Below are positions 1-6,225 of a stretch of DNA of 6,557 bases, piece by piece; positions within the stretch are counted from its first letter, which is position 1; each line of letters opens with the position of its first letter. The translations under genes were made by a program, and so were the position numbers. The notes beneath the pieces were generated by a model, which saw only the letters and a list, made by a program, of their open reading frames with translations, ran no database searches and had not been told where the DNA came from. The DNA is from a bacterium SM23_31. Its GTDB lineage: Bacteria; SM23-31. Where the stretch lies: contig LJUD01000187.1 of assembly GCA_001304035.1 (NCBI GenBank), forward strand, positions 1-6,557, read 5' to 3'.

Positions 1-1
1 C

Positions 2-1873
2 CTAACAGGTATATTCGTTGGTCCTTACGGACTTGGACTGGTAAAATCAATTCGTGAAGTTGAAATTTTTGCTGAAGTCGGTGTTGTATTATTGCTTTTC
101 ACTATCGGAATCGAGTTCTCACTCGAAAGGCTGTTGCAAATCAGGAAGTCCGTCCTTATAGGTGGCTCGCTTCAAGTACTGCTAACATTTTGGGCTACCT
201 TGTTCATAGTCAATCAGTTTGACAAATCCTTTGGTGAGGCTGTTTTCATTGGATTTCTTGTAACACTGAGCAGCACGGCAATTGTACTCGGACTAATCCA
301 AAAAAGAGCCGAAGTCGACAGTCCACACGGGCATACAACTCTTGGTATTCTGATTTTTCAGGATATTATTGTTGTGCCAATGATCTTAGTCACGCCGTTA
401 TTAGCTGGAGCAAAAGGGAATTTGGGCGAATCGCTCCTCGTTCTTCTCGCAAAAGGAATCTGTATTATCCTTTTGGTGATTGTCTCTGCAAGATGGATTG
501 TACCCTGGGTATTGTATCAAATCGCAAGAACGCGCAATCAAGAACTGTTTCTATTAAGCGTTATCGTAATATGCTTTGGTGTGGCATGGATAACCTCCAA
601 AGCAGGACTATCCCTTGCTCTGGGCGCATTTTTATCAGGATTGATTATTTCCGAATCCAAATACAGCCATCAGGCACTCGGGAATATTTTACCTTTTCGT
701 GATGTATTCGCGACATTTTTTTTCGTCTCTATCGGTATGATGCTTGATGTCTGTTTTCTTTTTCAGAAGCCTGGATTAATTTTAATGATTACTCTGAGTG
801 TTTTAGTTTTAAAAGCTATTGTTGCCGGATCTGTTACCATTTTCATAGGATTTCCGCTTCGCACTGCGATCTTAGTAGGTTTAGCTCTCTGCCAGATGGG
901 TGAATTTTCTTTCATTTTATCCAGAGCAGGTATTGAGTACGGTTTGTTGGCTGGAGATACTTATCAAATGTTTCTGGCTGTTTCTATACTCAGCATGGTG
1001 GCAACACCATTTATTATAACTTTGTCTCATAGCCTGACTGACATAATCCTGCGGTTCACGCTTCCGAAATGGTTAACGTCGGGTTTTTATCCTGTTTCAG
1101 AGACAAAGATTGAAAACAAAAAAGACCACATTATTATCGTTGGATTCGGAGTGAACGGCAGAAACGTAGCAAAAGCCGCTAAAGTAGCAGATATCCCCTA
1201 TACAATCATTGAGATTAATCCCGAAACAGTAAGAAGCGAACAAGCAAAAGGCGAACCAATTTATTACGGTGATGCAACCCAGGAGACCATACTTCAGCAC
1301 ATAAACATCAAAGATGCGAGAATTGTCGTAGTTGCAATTAACGACCCAACGGCAATTCGTAGAATTACAGAAATTATAAAGAGACTCAATCCAAAAGTTC
1401 ATTTGATTGCACGAACACGTTATCTCCAAGAGATGAAGCCTCTATATAAATTAGGTGCCGACGAAGTCATTCCGGAAGAATTTGAGACATCAGTGGAAAT
1501 TTTTACTCGGGTTTTGACAAAATATCTTATACCCAGAGATGAAATTGAAAGGCTGGTCGCTGAAGTGCGGGCAGATGGTTACAAGATGTTTAGAAGTCCT
1601 TCTAAACTGTCGGCATCCTTTTCTGATCTGAAACTTCATCTTCATGACGTCGATATCAGTACGTTTCAGATTTTGCAAGGATCACCGTTAATTGGGAAAA
1701 CCCTTGCACAGATTGAATTAAGAAAGCGTTATGGGATTTCCGTAGTGGCAATACTACGAAACTCTAAAATATTATCCAATCCGGGTGCAGATACGCTCAT
1801 TCAGTTTAACGATGTGCTTTTTGTCCTCGGATCTTCTAAAGCAATATCAGAAGCTGTTACTATATTTTCATAA
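2..1873 (+). CDS. KefB/KefC-like CPA2 cation:proton antiporter with RCK domains, 5'-truncated by the window edge
   Basis: This is an inner-membrane monovalent cation (probably K+)/H+ antiporter whose cytoplasmic nucleotide-binding tail gates transport. The frame is open to the left edge and already reads LTGIFVGPYGLGLVK, a conserved early segment of CPA2 proteins, so about 40 residues are missing. A TTG at 92 is not the real start. The visible 623 residues contain hydrophobic transport helices to about residue 340, with the LSSTAIVLGL segment near 89-98 and the FQD ion-site motif near 119-121. The QD pair is the form seen in electroneutral Kef-type members. An RCK-N Rossmann domain follows, with GFGVNG near 381-386, an acidic residue ending IIE near 404 (favouring NAD(H) type binding) and GDA near 423-425. 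A TrkA-C domain fills roughly 540-623. No convincing terminator follows the TAA. The exact cation and regulatory ligand cannot be read from the sequence. Confidence 0.93.
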   Translation, partial: LTGIFVGPYGLGLVKSIREVEIFAEVGVVLLLFTIGIEFSLERLLQIRKSVLIGGSLQVLLTFWATLFIVNQFDKSFGEAVFIGFLVTLSSTAIVLGLIQKRAEVDSPHGHTTLGILIFQDIIVVPMILVTPLLAGAKGNLGESLLVLLAKGICIILLVIVSARWIVPWVLYQIARTRNQELFLLSVIVICFGVAWITSKAGLSLALGAFLSGLIISESKYSHQALGNILPFRDVFATFFFVSIGMMLDVCFLFQKPGLILMITLSVLVLKAIVAGSVTIFIGFPLRTAILVGLALCQMGEFSFILSRAGIEYGLLAGDTYQMFLAVSILSMVATPFIITLSHSLTDIILRFTLPKWLTSGFYPVSETKIENKKDHIIIVGFGVNGRNVAKAAKVADIPYTIIEINPETVRSEQAKGEPIYYGDATQETILQHINIKDARIVVVAINDPTAIRRITEIIKRLNPKVHLIARTRYLQEMKPLYKLGADEVIPEEFETSVEIFTRVLTKYLIPRDEIERLVAEVRADGYKMFRSPSKLSASFSDLKLHLHDVDISTFQILQGSPLIGKTLAQIELRKRYGISVVAILRNSKILSNPGADTLIQFNDVLFVLGSSKAISEAVTIFS

Positions 1874-1917
1874 AAAACTTTTTAAATTTTTTTAATTCGT
1901 ATGTTTTTCATTAAGAA

Positions 1918-1988
1918 CGCAGGTTAAAACCTGCGGCTACCTAACTATAAAGCCATTATGGTAGCCGCATCCACGAAGCTTCGGGATG
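1918..1988. repeat. REP-like inverted pair of palindromes (BIME-like)
   Basis: Two short hairpin units face each other. The left unit, read on the minus strand, is GGTAGCCGCA (complement of 1932-1941) running into an 18-nt palindrome at 1918-1935 with 8-nt arms CGCAGGTT/AACCTGCG. The right unit, on the plus strand, has the same GGTAGCCGCA at 1960-1969, followed by a hairpin at 1968-1988: CATCC, one bulged A, then CGAAGCTTCG, then GGATG. The two 10-nt heads are a perfect inverted repeat separated by 18 nt (1942-1959). A GTAG foot next to a palindrome is the known signature of REP sequences mobilised by RAYT (TnpA-REP) transposases. Here that identification is inference from structure, because only one copy is visible and no RAYT gene lies in the window. 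The hairpins could also act on the 3' end of the antiporter mRNA, but neither is followed by a T-run. Confidence 0.6.
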
Positions 1989-2025
1989 TGAATAAAATTC
2001 ACTAAAGTTTATTTCATGTTCAAAC

Positions 2026-2032
2026 GAAAGGA
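2026..2032 (+). promoter_or_regulatory. Ribosome binding site of the zinc-ribbon gene
   Basis: GAAAGGA, 10 nt before ATG 2043, is a Shine-Dalgarno-like purine run. It supports both the reality of this small gene and the chosen start. Confidence 0.5.
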
Positions 2033-2042
2033 ATGAAGAATC

Positions 2043-2198
2043 ATGAATCCTTTTTTCATATCGACAATTATCGGTACTGTTCTCAGACTCAAACGTACAT
2101 GCCCTAAGTGCAAGAGAGACCAGGTTGTCTCTGCGGGTAAAAGACAGGAAAGTGTAAGTTGTAAATTTTGCGGAACAGATATACCTCCCAATAAATAG
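2043..2198 (+). CDS. 51-aa zinc-ribbon microprotein (two CxxC pairs), function unknown
   Basis: This small frame starts at ATG 2043 and ends with TAG 2196-2198. A purine-rich GAAAGGA ribosome binding site (2026-2032) lies 10 nt upstream. The product begins with a short hydrophobic stretch (MNPFFISTIIGTVLRL, residues 1-16) and then has CPKC at 20-23 and CKFC at 40-43, with basic residues between and a PPNK tail. The CxxC-x16-CxxC arrangement is typical of zinc ribbons that bind one zinc ion with four cysteines. Such modules bind nucleic acid or protein, or are structural, and the sequence does not say which. It sits alone between the REP-like pair and a long AT-rich spacer, 499 nt before selA, so no link to selenium is implied. 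Support comes from the ordered cysteines and the RBS. The short length leaves some doubt, and two overlapping antisense open frames look like shadows. Confidence 0.62.
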   Translation: MNPFFISTIIGTVLRLKRTCPKCKRDQVVSAGKRQESVSCKFCGTDIPPNK

Positions 2199-2590
2199 GT
2201 TGTGGCATCTAACTAAACACGAGGATTTAAAGATATTATCAATCAAATCTTTTAAGATGCACTCAACAATTAACTGAACCGACCGCAAAACTCGCAGCAC
2301 TCGTTTGGCAGTAAGTTGTATCGACTGCAATTAATGGTATCTTGATGTTAATATTTTGATAACAGGGAATAAATGCTTACGATATAATAAGTAACTTACT
2401 ATTCTACATCTAATCATTCAGAATTAAAACATTTAGAATAATAGGTATACTTAAAAGAAATCATTTTCTTATGCAATTAATTTTTCCTTCTTATTTTTAA
2501 CCATCTGTATTTTACATTTCTTAAAACGCTTGAAGTGTCATTTATAATGCAATATTCAAATAAAAAATGTTTTGTAATTTTAGAGTATTT

Positions 2591-2619
2591 TTTACAATTC
2601 TACTTTATCATTGCATAAT
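2591..2619 (+). promoter_or_regulatory. Candidate sigma-70 type promoter for the sel cluster
   Basis: TTTACA at 2591-2596 (5/6 to the -35 consensus) is followed after exactly 17 nt by CATAAT at 2614-2619 (5/6 to the -10 consensus). Transcription would start near 2626 and give a leader of about 70 nt before selA. The region is very AT-rich, so chance matches are expected. An overlapping weaker alternative is TTGCAT (2611-2616) with TATATT (2634-2639), also spaced 17 nt. If the host is a Bacteroidota with its own sigma factor consensus, this reading may not apply. Confidence 0.35.
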
Positions 2620-2684
2620 AGCTGATTTGTTTTTATATTTTTAATCTCCTTTATAACAAGAATTGCAGATAAAAAATCGTACAT

Positions 2685-2690
2685 AAGGAA
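2685..2690 (+). promoter_or_regulatory. selA ribosome binding site
   Basis: AAGGAA lies 7 nt before ATG 2698. The spacing favours this ATG over the in-frame ATG at 2707, which would be 16 nt away. Confidence 0.65.
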
Positions 2691-2697
2691 CTAAACA

Positions 2698-4131
2698 ATG
2701 GGAGCAATGCCCGCTGATAAAAATACTCTCCTTGATAACCTTATCAGCACTACGAAACTGTTAAATTATCCGAAAATTAAGCAGCTATCTAAAGAATTTC
2801 CGAAGTATTATGTCAAAGAGATAGCTAAATCCGAGCTGCAGAATATAAGGGATATTATCCTCAATACACCTGCAGAGAGTTTAGATGCGGTTGACATATC
2901 CTCTGAGAGCATCGAGGCAAAAGTTGATATGCGTGTTCGGGCTGAATTTCGTCCGAGTATCCGTCCTGCAATTAATGCAGCGGGGATCATACTCCACACG
3001 GCACTCGGCAGAGCACCTTTTGCCGAAGCAGCTCAGGAAGCGCTTATGAATGCAGTTAGAAATTACTGCACCCTTGCGGTTGACGTTCCTACCGGGAAAA
3101 GAGGCGACAGGTATGTGCACGTTGAAGGGCTTTTAAAATATTTAACGGGAGCGCAAGCAGCCTGTGTGGTAAATAATAATGCCGCTGCTGTGCTCCTGGT
3201 TTTGAACACCCTTGCAGAAGGAAAAGAAGTTGTTATATCACGAGGTCAACTGGTTGAGATCGGCGGCGCATTCCGCATTCCGGACGTAATGCACCGAAGC
3301 GGAGCTGTCATGGTAGAAGTGGGTACAACCAACAGAACTCATCTTTATGACTATGAAGAAGCCATTAATGAAAATACGGGAATGGTTCAGGTCGTGCACC
3401 ACAGCAACTACCGTATTACCGGTTTCGCCGGTGAAGTGCCTCTGGCTGATCTAAAACCGCTGAGCAAAAAACATAATATCCCTTTAGTCGAAGATATCGG
3501 GAGCGGTTGTTTAATAGATTTTACTCACTACGGGCTTCCTCCCGAACCTATGGTACAGGATAGTATCAAGGCGGGTGCGGATGTAGTTACTTTCAGCGGA
3601 GATAAAATTCTCGGCGGACCCCAATGCGGAATCATTATCGGCAAAAAGACCTATGTCGACAGGATCAAAAAAAATCCGCTGTGCCGGGCGCTTCGAAGCG
3701 ATAAATTGACATACTCAGTTCTCGAAGCGACATTGAAACTCTTTCTTGACCGGAAAACGCTGTTCGAGAAACATCCCGTTCTGCACATGCTGACTCTCCA
3801 AACCCGGACAATAGGCAACCGGGCACGGAGTTTTGTCAGGAAATTTAAGCCGGTGCTCGGTAAAGAATGTGAGATTGATGTTATTAACGGTGAGTCGCAG
3901 ATGGGCAGCGGCTCCCTGCCCGCTCAATTTATTCCGACCAAGCTTGTCTCTTTAAAAAGCAAGAACATGTCGGCGGATGAATTAGGATATAAACTGAGGA
4001 TGAGTGAACCACCGGTATTTTCCCGCATAACTGAAGACAGGATTCTGCTCGATTTCCGCACCATTCACCCGAGAGAAATACAGACGCTGGCTGATGTTGT
4101 GGTAGAAGCCCTACGAAATAGCCGAGTTTAA
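2698..4131 (+). CDS. selA: L-seryl-tRNA(Sec) selenium transferase (selenocysteine synthase)
   Basis: SelA is a cytosolic PLP enzyme that converts seryl-tRNA(Sec) to selenocysteinyl-tRNA(Sec) with selenophosphate. The bacterial enzyme is a large homo-oligomer (a decamer in the structurally studied case). The 477-residue product has the usual SelA length. Residues about 10-50 form the N-terminal SelA domain that contacts the tRNA. The fold-type I core follows, with INAAGIILHTALGRAP near 92-107, VVNNNAAAVLL near 157-167, the LVEDIGSGCLID loop at 263-274, and FSGDKILGGPQCGIIIG around 299-315, in which Lys303 should form the Schiff base with PLP. An arginine-rich segment and a small C-terminal domain (ending LLDFRTIHPREIQTLADVVVEAL) complete it. 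It is the first gene of the selA-selB-selD run, 114 nt before selB and on the same strand. Nothing looks truncated or mutated. A function outside selenocysteine synthesis is unlikely given the neighbours. Confidence 0.98.
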   Translation: MGAMPADKNTLLDNLISTTKLLNYPKIKQLSKEFPKYYVKEIAKSELQNIRDIILNTPAESLDAVDISSESIEAKVDMRVRAEFRPSIRPAINAAGIILHTALGRAPFAEAAQEALMNAVRNYCTLAVDVPTGKRGDRYVHVEGLLKYLTGAQAACVVNNNAAAVLLVLNTLAEGKEVVISRGQLVEIGGAFRIPDVMHRSGAVMVEVGTTNRTHLYDYEEAINENTGMVQVVHHSNYRITGFAGEVPLADLKPLSKKHNIPLVEDIGSGCLIDFTHYGLPPEPMVQDSIKAGADVVTFSGDKILGGPQCGIIIGKKTYVDRIKKNPLCRALRSDKLTYSVLEATLKLFLDRKTLFEKHPVLHMLTLQTRTIGNRARSFVRKFKPVLGKECEIDVINGESQMGSGSLPAQFIPTKLVSLKSKNMSADELGYKLRMSEPPVFSRITEDRILLDFRTIHPREIQTLADVVVEALRNSRV

Positions 4132-4245
4132 GCTGCAGTAATTTATATTTCAGAATTTTATAACAATGAGAACAGGAATAATATCAGCAAGAAGACTTAC
4201 ACTAATTTATACTGTAAATAAATCAATACACTAAAACATTTAGAG

Positions 4246-6159
4246 ATGAAACACACGGTAATAGGCACAGCGGGGCATATTGATCACGGCAAGACGATGC
4301 TTCTGAAGGCATTAACCGGGATTGATGCCGACCGGCTGCCGGAAGAAAAAGAACGAGGGATGACAATTGATCTCGGCTTTGTCTTTCTCGGTAATGACGT
4401 AACAATAATCGACGTGCCGGGTCATGAAAAATTTATCAAAAACATGCTTGCGGGAGTCAGCACTATTGACCTTGTCATTCTCGTTATTGCCGCCGACGAC
4501 GGTATCATGCCCCAAACGAGGGAACATTTCGAAATTATCAAGCTTCTTGATATTCGGCACGGCATTGTCGTTATTACCAAGATAGACCTGGTCGATAGAG
4601 AATGGCTTGAACTCGTGAAAGAAGATACTGCCGATTTCGTTAAAGAAAGCTTTTTAGAGAATGCGCCTGTAGTATATGTATCGAGCATAACCGGGGAAGG
4701 CATTCCCGAATTCAAAAATATCCTCGAAGAAATGATAACGCAGACTCCTGCACGGCAGGATAAAGGAGTCTTCCGGCTCTGGGTAGACAGGGTATTTGTT
4801 TTAAAAGGAATCGGTACGGTTACAGCGGGAACGGTTCTTTCCGGCATATTACAACCCGGGGCAAAGCTTGAACTGCTGCCGCAAAAAAAGGAAGTCCGTG
4901 TTAGAAAGCTGCAGGTACACAATGAAGACGTGAACGAATGCCGAATCGGTGAACGTGTCGCAATCAATTTAATTGGTGTGGAAGTTGATGAAATAGAACG
5001 CGGCAATTTACTTGCCCAGCCGGAGTATTTTGAGCCAACGTACATTGTCAACGCAAAGTTATATCTTTTACGAGATGCTAAATCCCTTGTAAGCAGAACC
5101 AGAGTCCGTTTTCATATCGGCAGCAGGGAATTATTAGCGCGCGTAGTACTTCTGGATAAAAAATCTCTGGATCCCGGTGAATCCACTCTGGTACAATTCA
5201 GACTGGAAGAACCGGTTGCAGTTGAAATCGGAGACCACTACATTATACGAAGTTATTCCCCGGCATATACAATCGGCGGCGGAACGCTCATCGAAGTGCA
5301 TCCGAAAAAATTGAAATATCTTCCGGTTGAAGAGTTAGAAAAACTGGACAAATTAGAAAAAGCCGATCCTGAACAAGTTCTGCTTCATCACTTAGCTAAT
5401 AATCCACTCGAATTACAAACAGCCGGGACGGCTGCCAGAGAAATATCGCTTCGCCGGGAAGATGTACAGAATATTATAATGAAACTGATACGTGAAAAAT
5501 CCGTAACCGTTATCAAAGAAAAACCCGTCGTCAGTATCGTATTGACAGAGCATTTTGAAAATGCACAGAAAAAAATTATCAATTTTCTCACACAGTATCA
5601 CAGAAAGTTTCCTTACCGCCGGGGAGTGAAACAATCCGAATTGAAAAACAAATTGTTCGGGAAAATAGACAACTCGGTTTATGATGCGGTGTTATCTCAA
5701 TTAATTAAAAAAAATAAGGCTGCCGAAAACAAGGAAACCATTTACCTGTATAACCACAGGATCACATTTACGCCGCGTCAGGAGGAGATTAAGAATAAAA
5801 TTGAAGAATTATACCTGAAAAGTAAATACGTAACACCTTCATCGGATGAAGCAGCCGATCAGTTTCCCGAAGTAAAAAAACAGGAAATATTGAACATACT
5901 TACGGGAATGGTTGAACTCGGTATTTTAACGGAAATCAAAACCGAAGTTGAAAAACCGGCGCTGTTCCATTCAAAAAATGTTGAAGAAGCAGAAAAAATT
6001 TTAGTTGACCTTTTAAGAAAAAAAGGGGAAATTAGACTTTTTGAATTTCGGGAAAAAATAAACAGCACGAGAAAGTTTGCGACCCCGCTGTTAATCTACT
6101 TTGACAGAAAAGGCATAACGGAACGCAAAGGAGAAATCCGAACATTAAAGACAGCTTAA
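4246..6159 (+). CDS. selB: Selenocysteine-specific translation elongation factor SelB
   Basis: SelB binds GTP, selenocysteinyl-tRNA(Sec) and the SECIS hairpin, and delivers the tRNA to the ribosome at recoded UGA codons. All GTPase boxes are visible: GHIDHGKT (G1, residues 10-17), Thr40 in ERGMTID (G2), DVPGH (G3, 56-60), TKID (G4, 111-114) and VSS (G5, about 145-147). EF-Tu-like domain 2 covers about 175-258 and domain 3 about 262-355, ending in YTIGGGTLIEVHPKK. Residues about 365-637 are the SelB-specific winged helices. The last one (about 580-637), with IYFDRKGITERKGEIRTLK, corresponds to the SECIS-binding module in known SelB proteins. The 637-residue length is normal. The start is fixed by family alignment (MKHTVIGTAGHIDHGKT), although only a weak AGAG abuts the ATG and there is no proper Shine-Dalgarno. 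Its natural client, selD with a UGA and SECIS, lies 66 nt downstream. Confidence 0.98.
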   Translation: MKHTVIGTAGHIDHGKTMLLKALTGIDADRLPEEKERGMTIDLGFVFLGNDVTIIDVPGHEKFIKNMLAGVSTIDLVILVIAADDGIMPQTREHFEIIKLLDIRHGIVVITKIDLVDREWLELVKEDTADFVKESFLENAPVVYVSSITGEGIPEFKNILEEMITQTPARQDKGVFRLWVDRVFVLKGIGTVTAGTVLSGILQPGAKLELLPQKKEVRVRKLQVHNEDVNECRIGERVAINLIGVEVDEIERGNLLAQPEYFEPTYIVNAKLYLLRDAKSLVSRTRVRFHIGSRELLARVVLLDKKSLDPGESTLVQFRLEEPVAVEIGDHYIIRSYSPAYTIGGGTLIEVHPKKLKYLPVEELEKLDKLEKADPEQVLLHHLANNPLELQTAGTAAREISLRREDVQNIIMKLIREKSVTVIKEKPVVSIVLTEHFENAQKKIINFLTQYHRKFPYRRGVKQSELKNKLFGKIDNSVYDAVLSQLIKKNKAAENKETIYLYNHRITFTPRQEEIKNKIEELYLKSKYVTPSSDEAADQFPEVKKQEILNILTGMVELGILTEIKTEVEKPALFHSKNVEEAEKILVDLLRKKGEIRLFEFREKINSTRKFATPLLIYFDRKGITERKGEIRTLKTA

Positions 6160-6225
6160 GTTTAATTTTACTGCTGCCCGGATGTATCAAAAAGCAAAAA
6201 CCATAAGTTTGTTAAAAGTAAGAAA

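Larger units (their letters stand above)
2199..2697. other. Gene-free spacer between the zinc-ribbon gene and selA
   Basis: I find no supportable gene here on either strand; the longest plus-strand frames are around 20 codons and have no ribosome binding site. The left part (about 2255-2330) is richer in G and C and holds a weak attC-like arrangement, described under findings. From about 2331 on the spacer is strongly AT-rich, and it ends with a candidate promoter at 2591-2619 and the selA ribosome binding site. I looked for a tRNA(Sec) gene: there is no T-arm motif such as GTTCGA and no long paired acceptor, so selC is not in this spacer. Confidence 0.7.

Noticed and set aside
1871..1900. 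A-run and T-runs just after the antiporter stop as a possible intrinsic terminator
   Set aside because: Only weak A:T pairing is possible and no G+C stem precedes the T-run; the later G+C hairpins at 1918-1988 are not followed by T-runs.
2229..2251. AAAGAT...ATCTTT inverted repeat after the zinc-ribbon gene
   Set aside because: Six A:T-rich base pairs with a long loop and no following T-run; too weak to call a terminator or an operator.
1956..2330. 124-codon minus-strand frame across the zinc-ribbon gene and REP-like pair
   Set aside because: It runs antisense to the zinc-ribbon gene, includes the palindromes, and its translation shows no domain-like pattern; the plus-strand frame has the ribosome binding site and ordered cysteines.
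2548..2619. Short plus-strand frame in the AT-rich leader (about 23 codons, hydrophobic)
   Set aside because: No ribosome binding site and a composition expected from random AT-rich DNA; it also overlaps the best promoter candidate.
2199..2697. tRNA(Sec) gene selC, expected near sel genes
   Set aside because: No T-arm consensus, no long acceptor stem and no extended variable arm could be found on either strand.
4166..4237. Short plus-strand frame between selA and selB starting at ATG 4166 (about 22 codons)
   Set aside because: No ribosome binding site, no recognisable motif and very short; treated as spacer.
4232..4244. 13-nt match TAAAACATTTAGA shared between the spacer near 2426 and the bases just before selB
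   Set aside because: Both lie in AT-rich DNA, where a match this long is not convincing, and there is no flanking similarity or symmetry to suggest a common operator.
4422..5051. 209-codon minus-strand frame opposite selB
   Set aside because: Serine- and threonine-rich shadow of the strongly conserved selB coding strand, without any recognisable domain.
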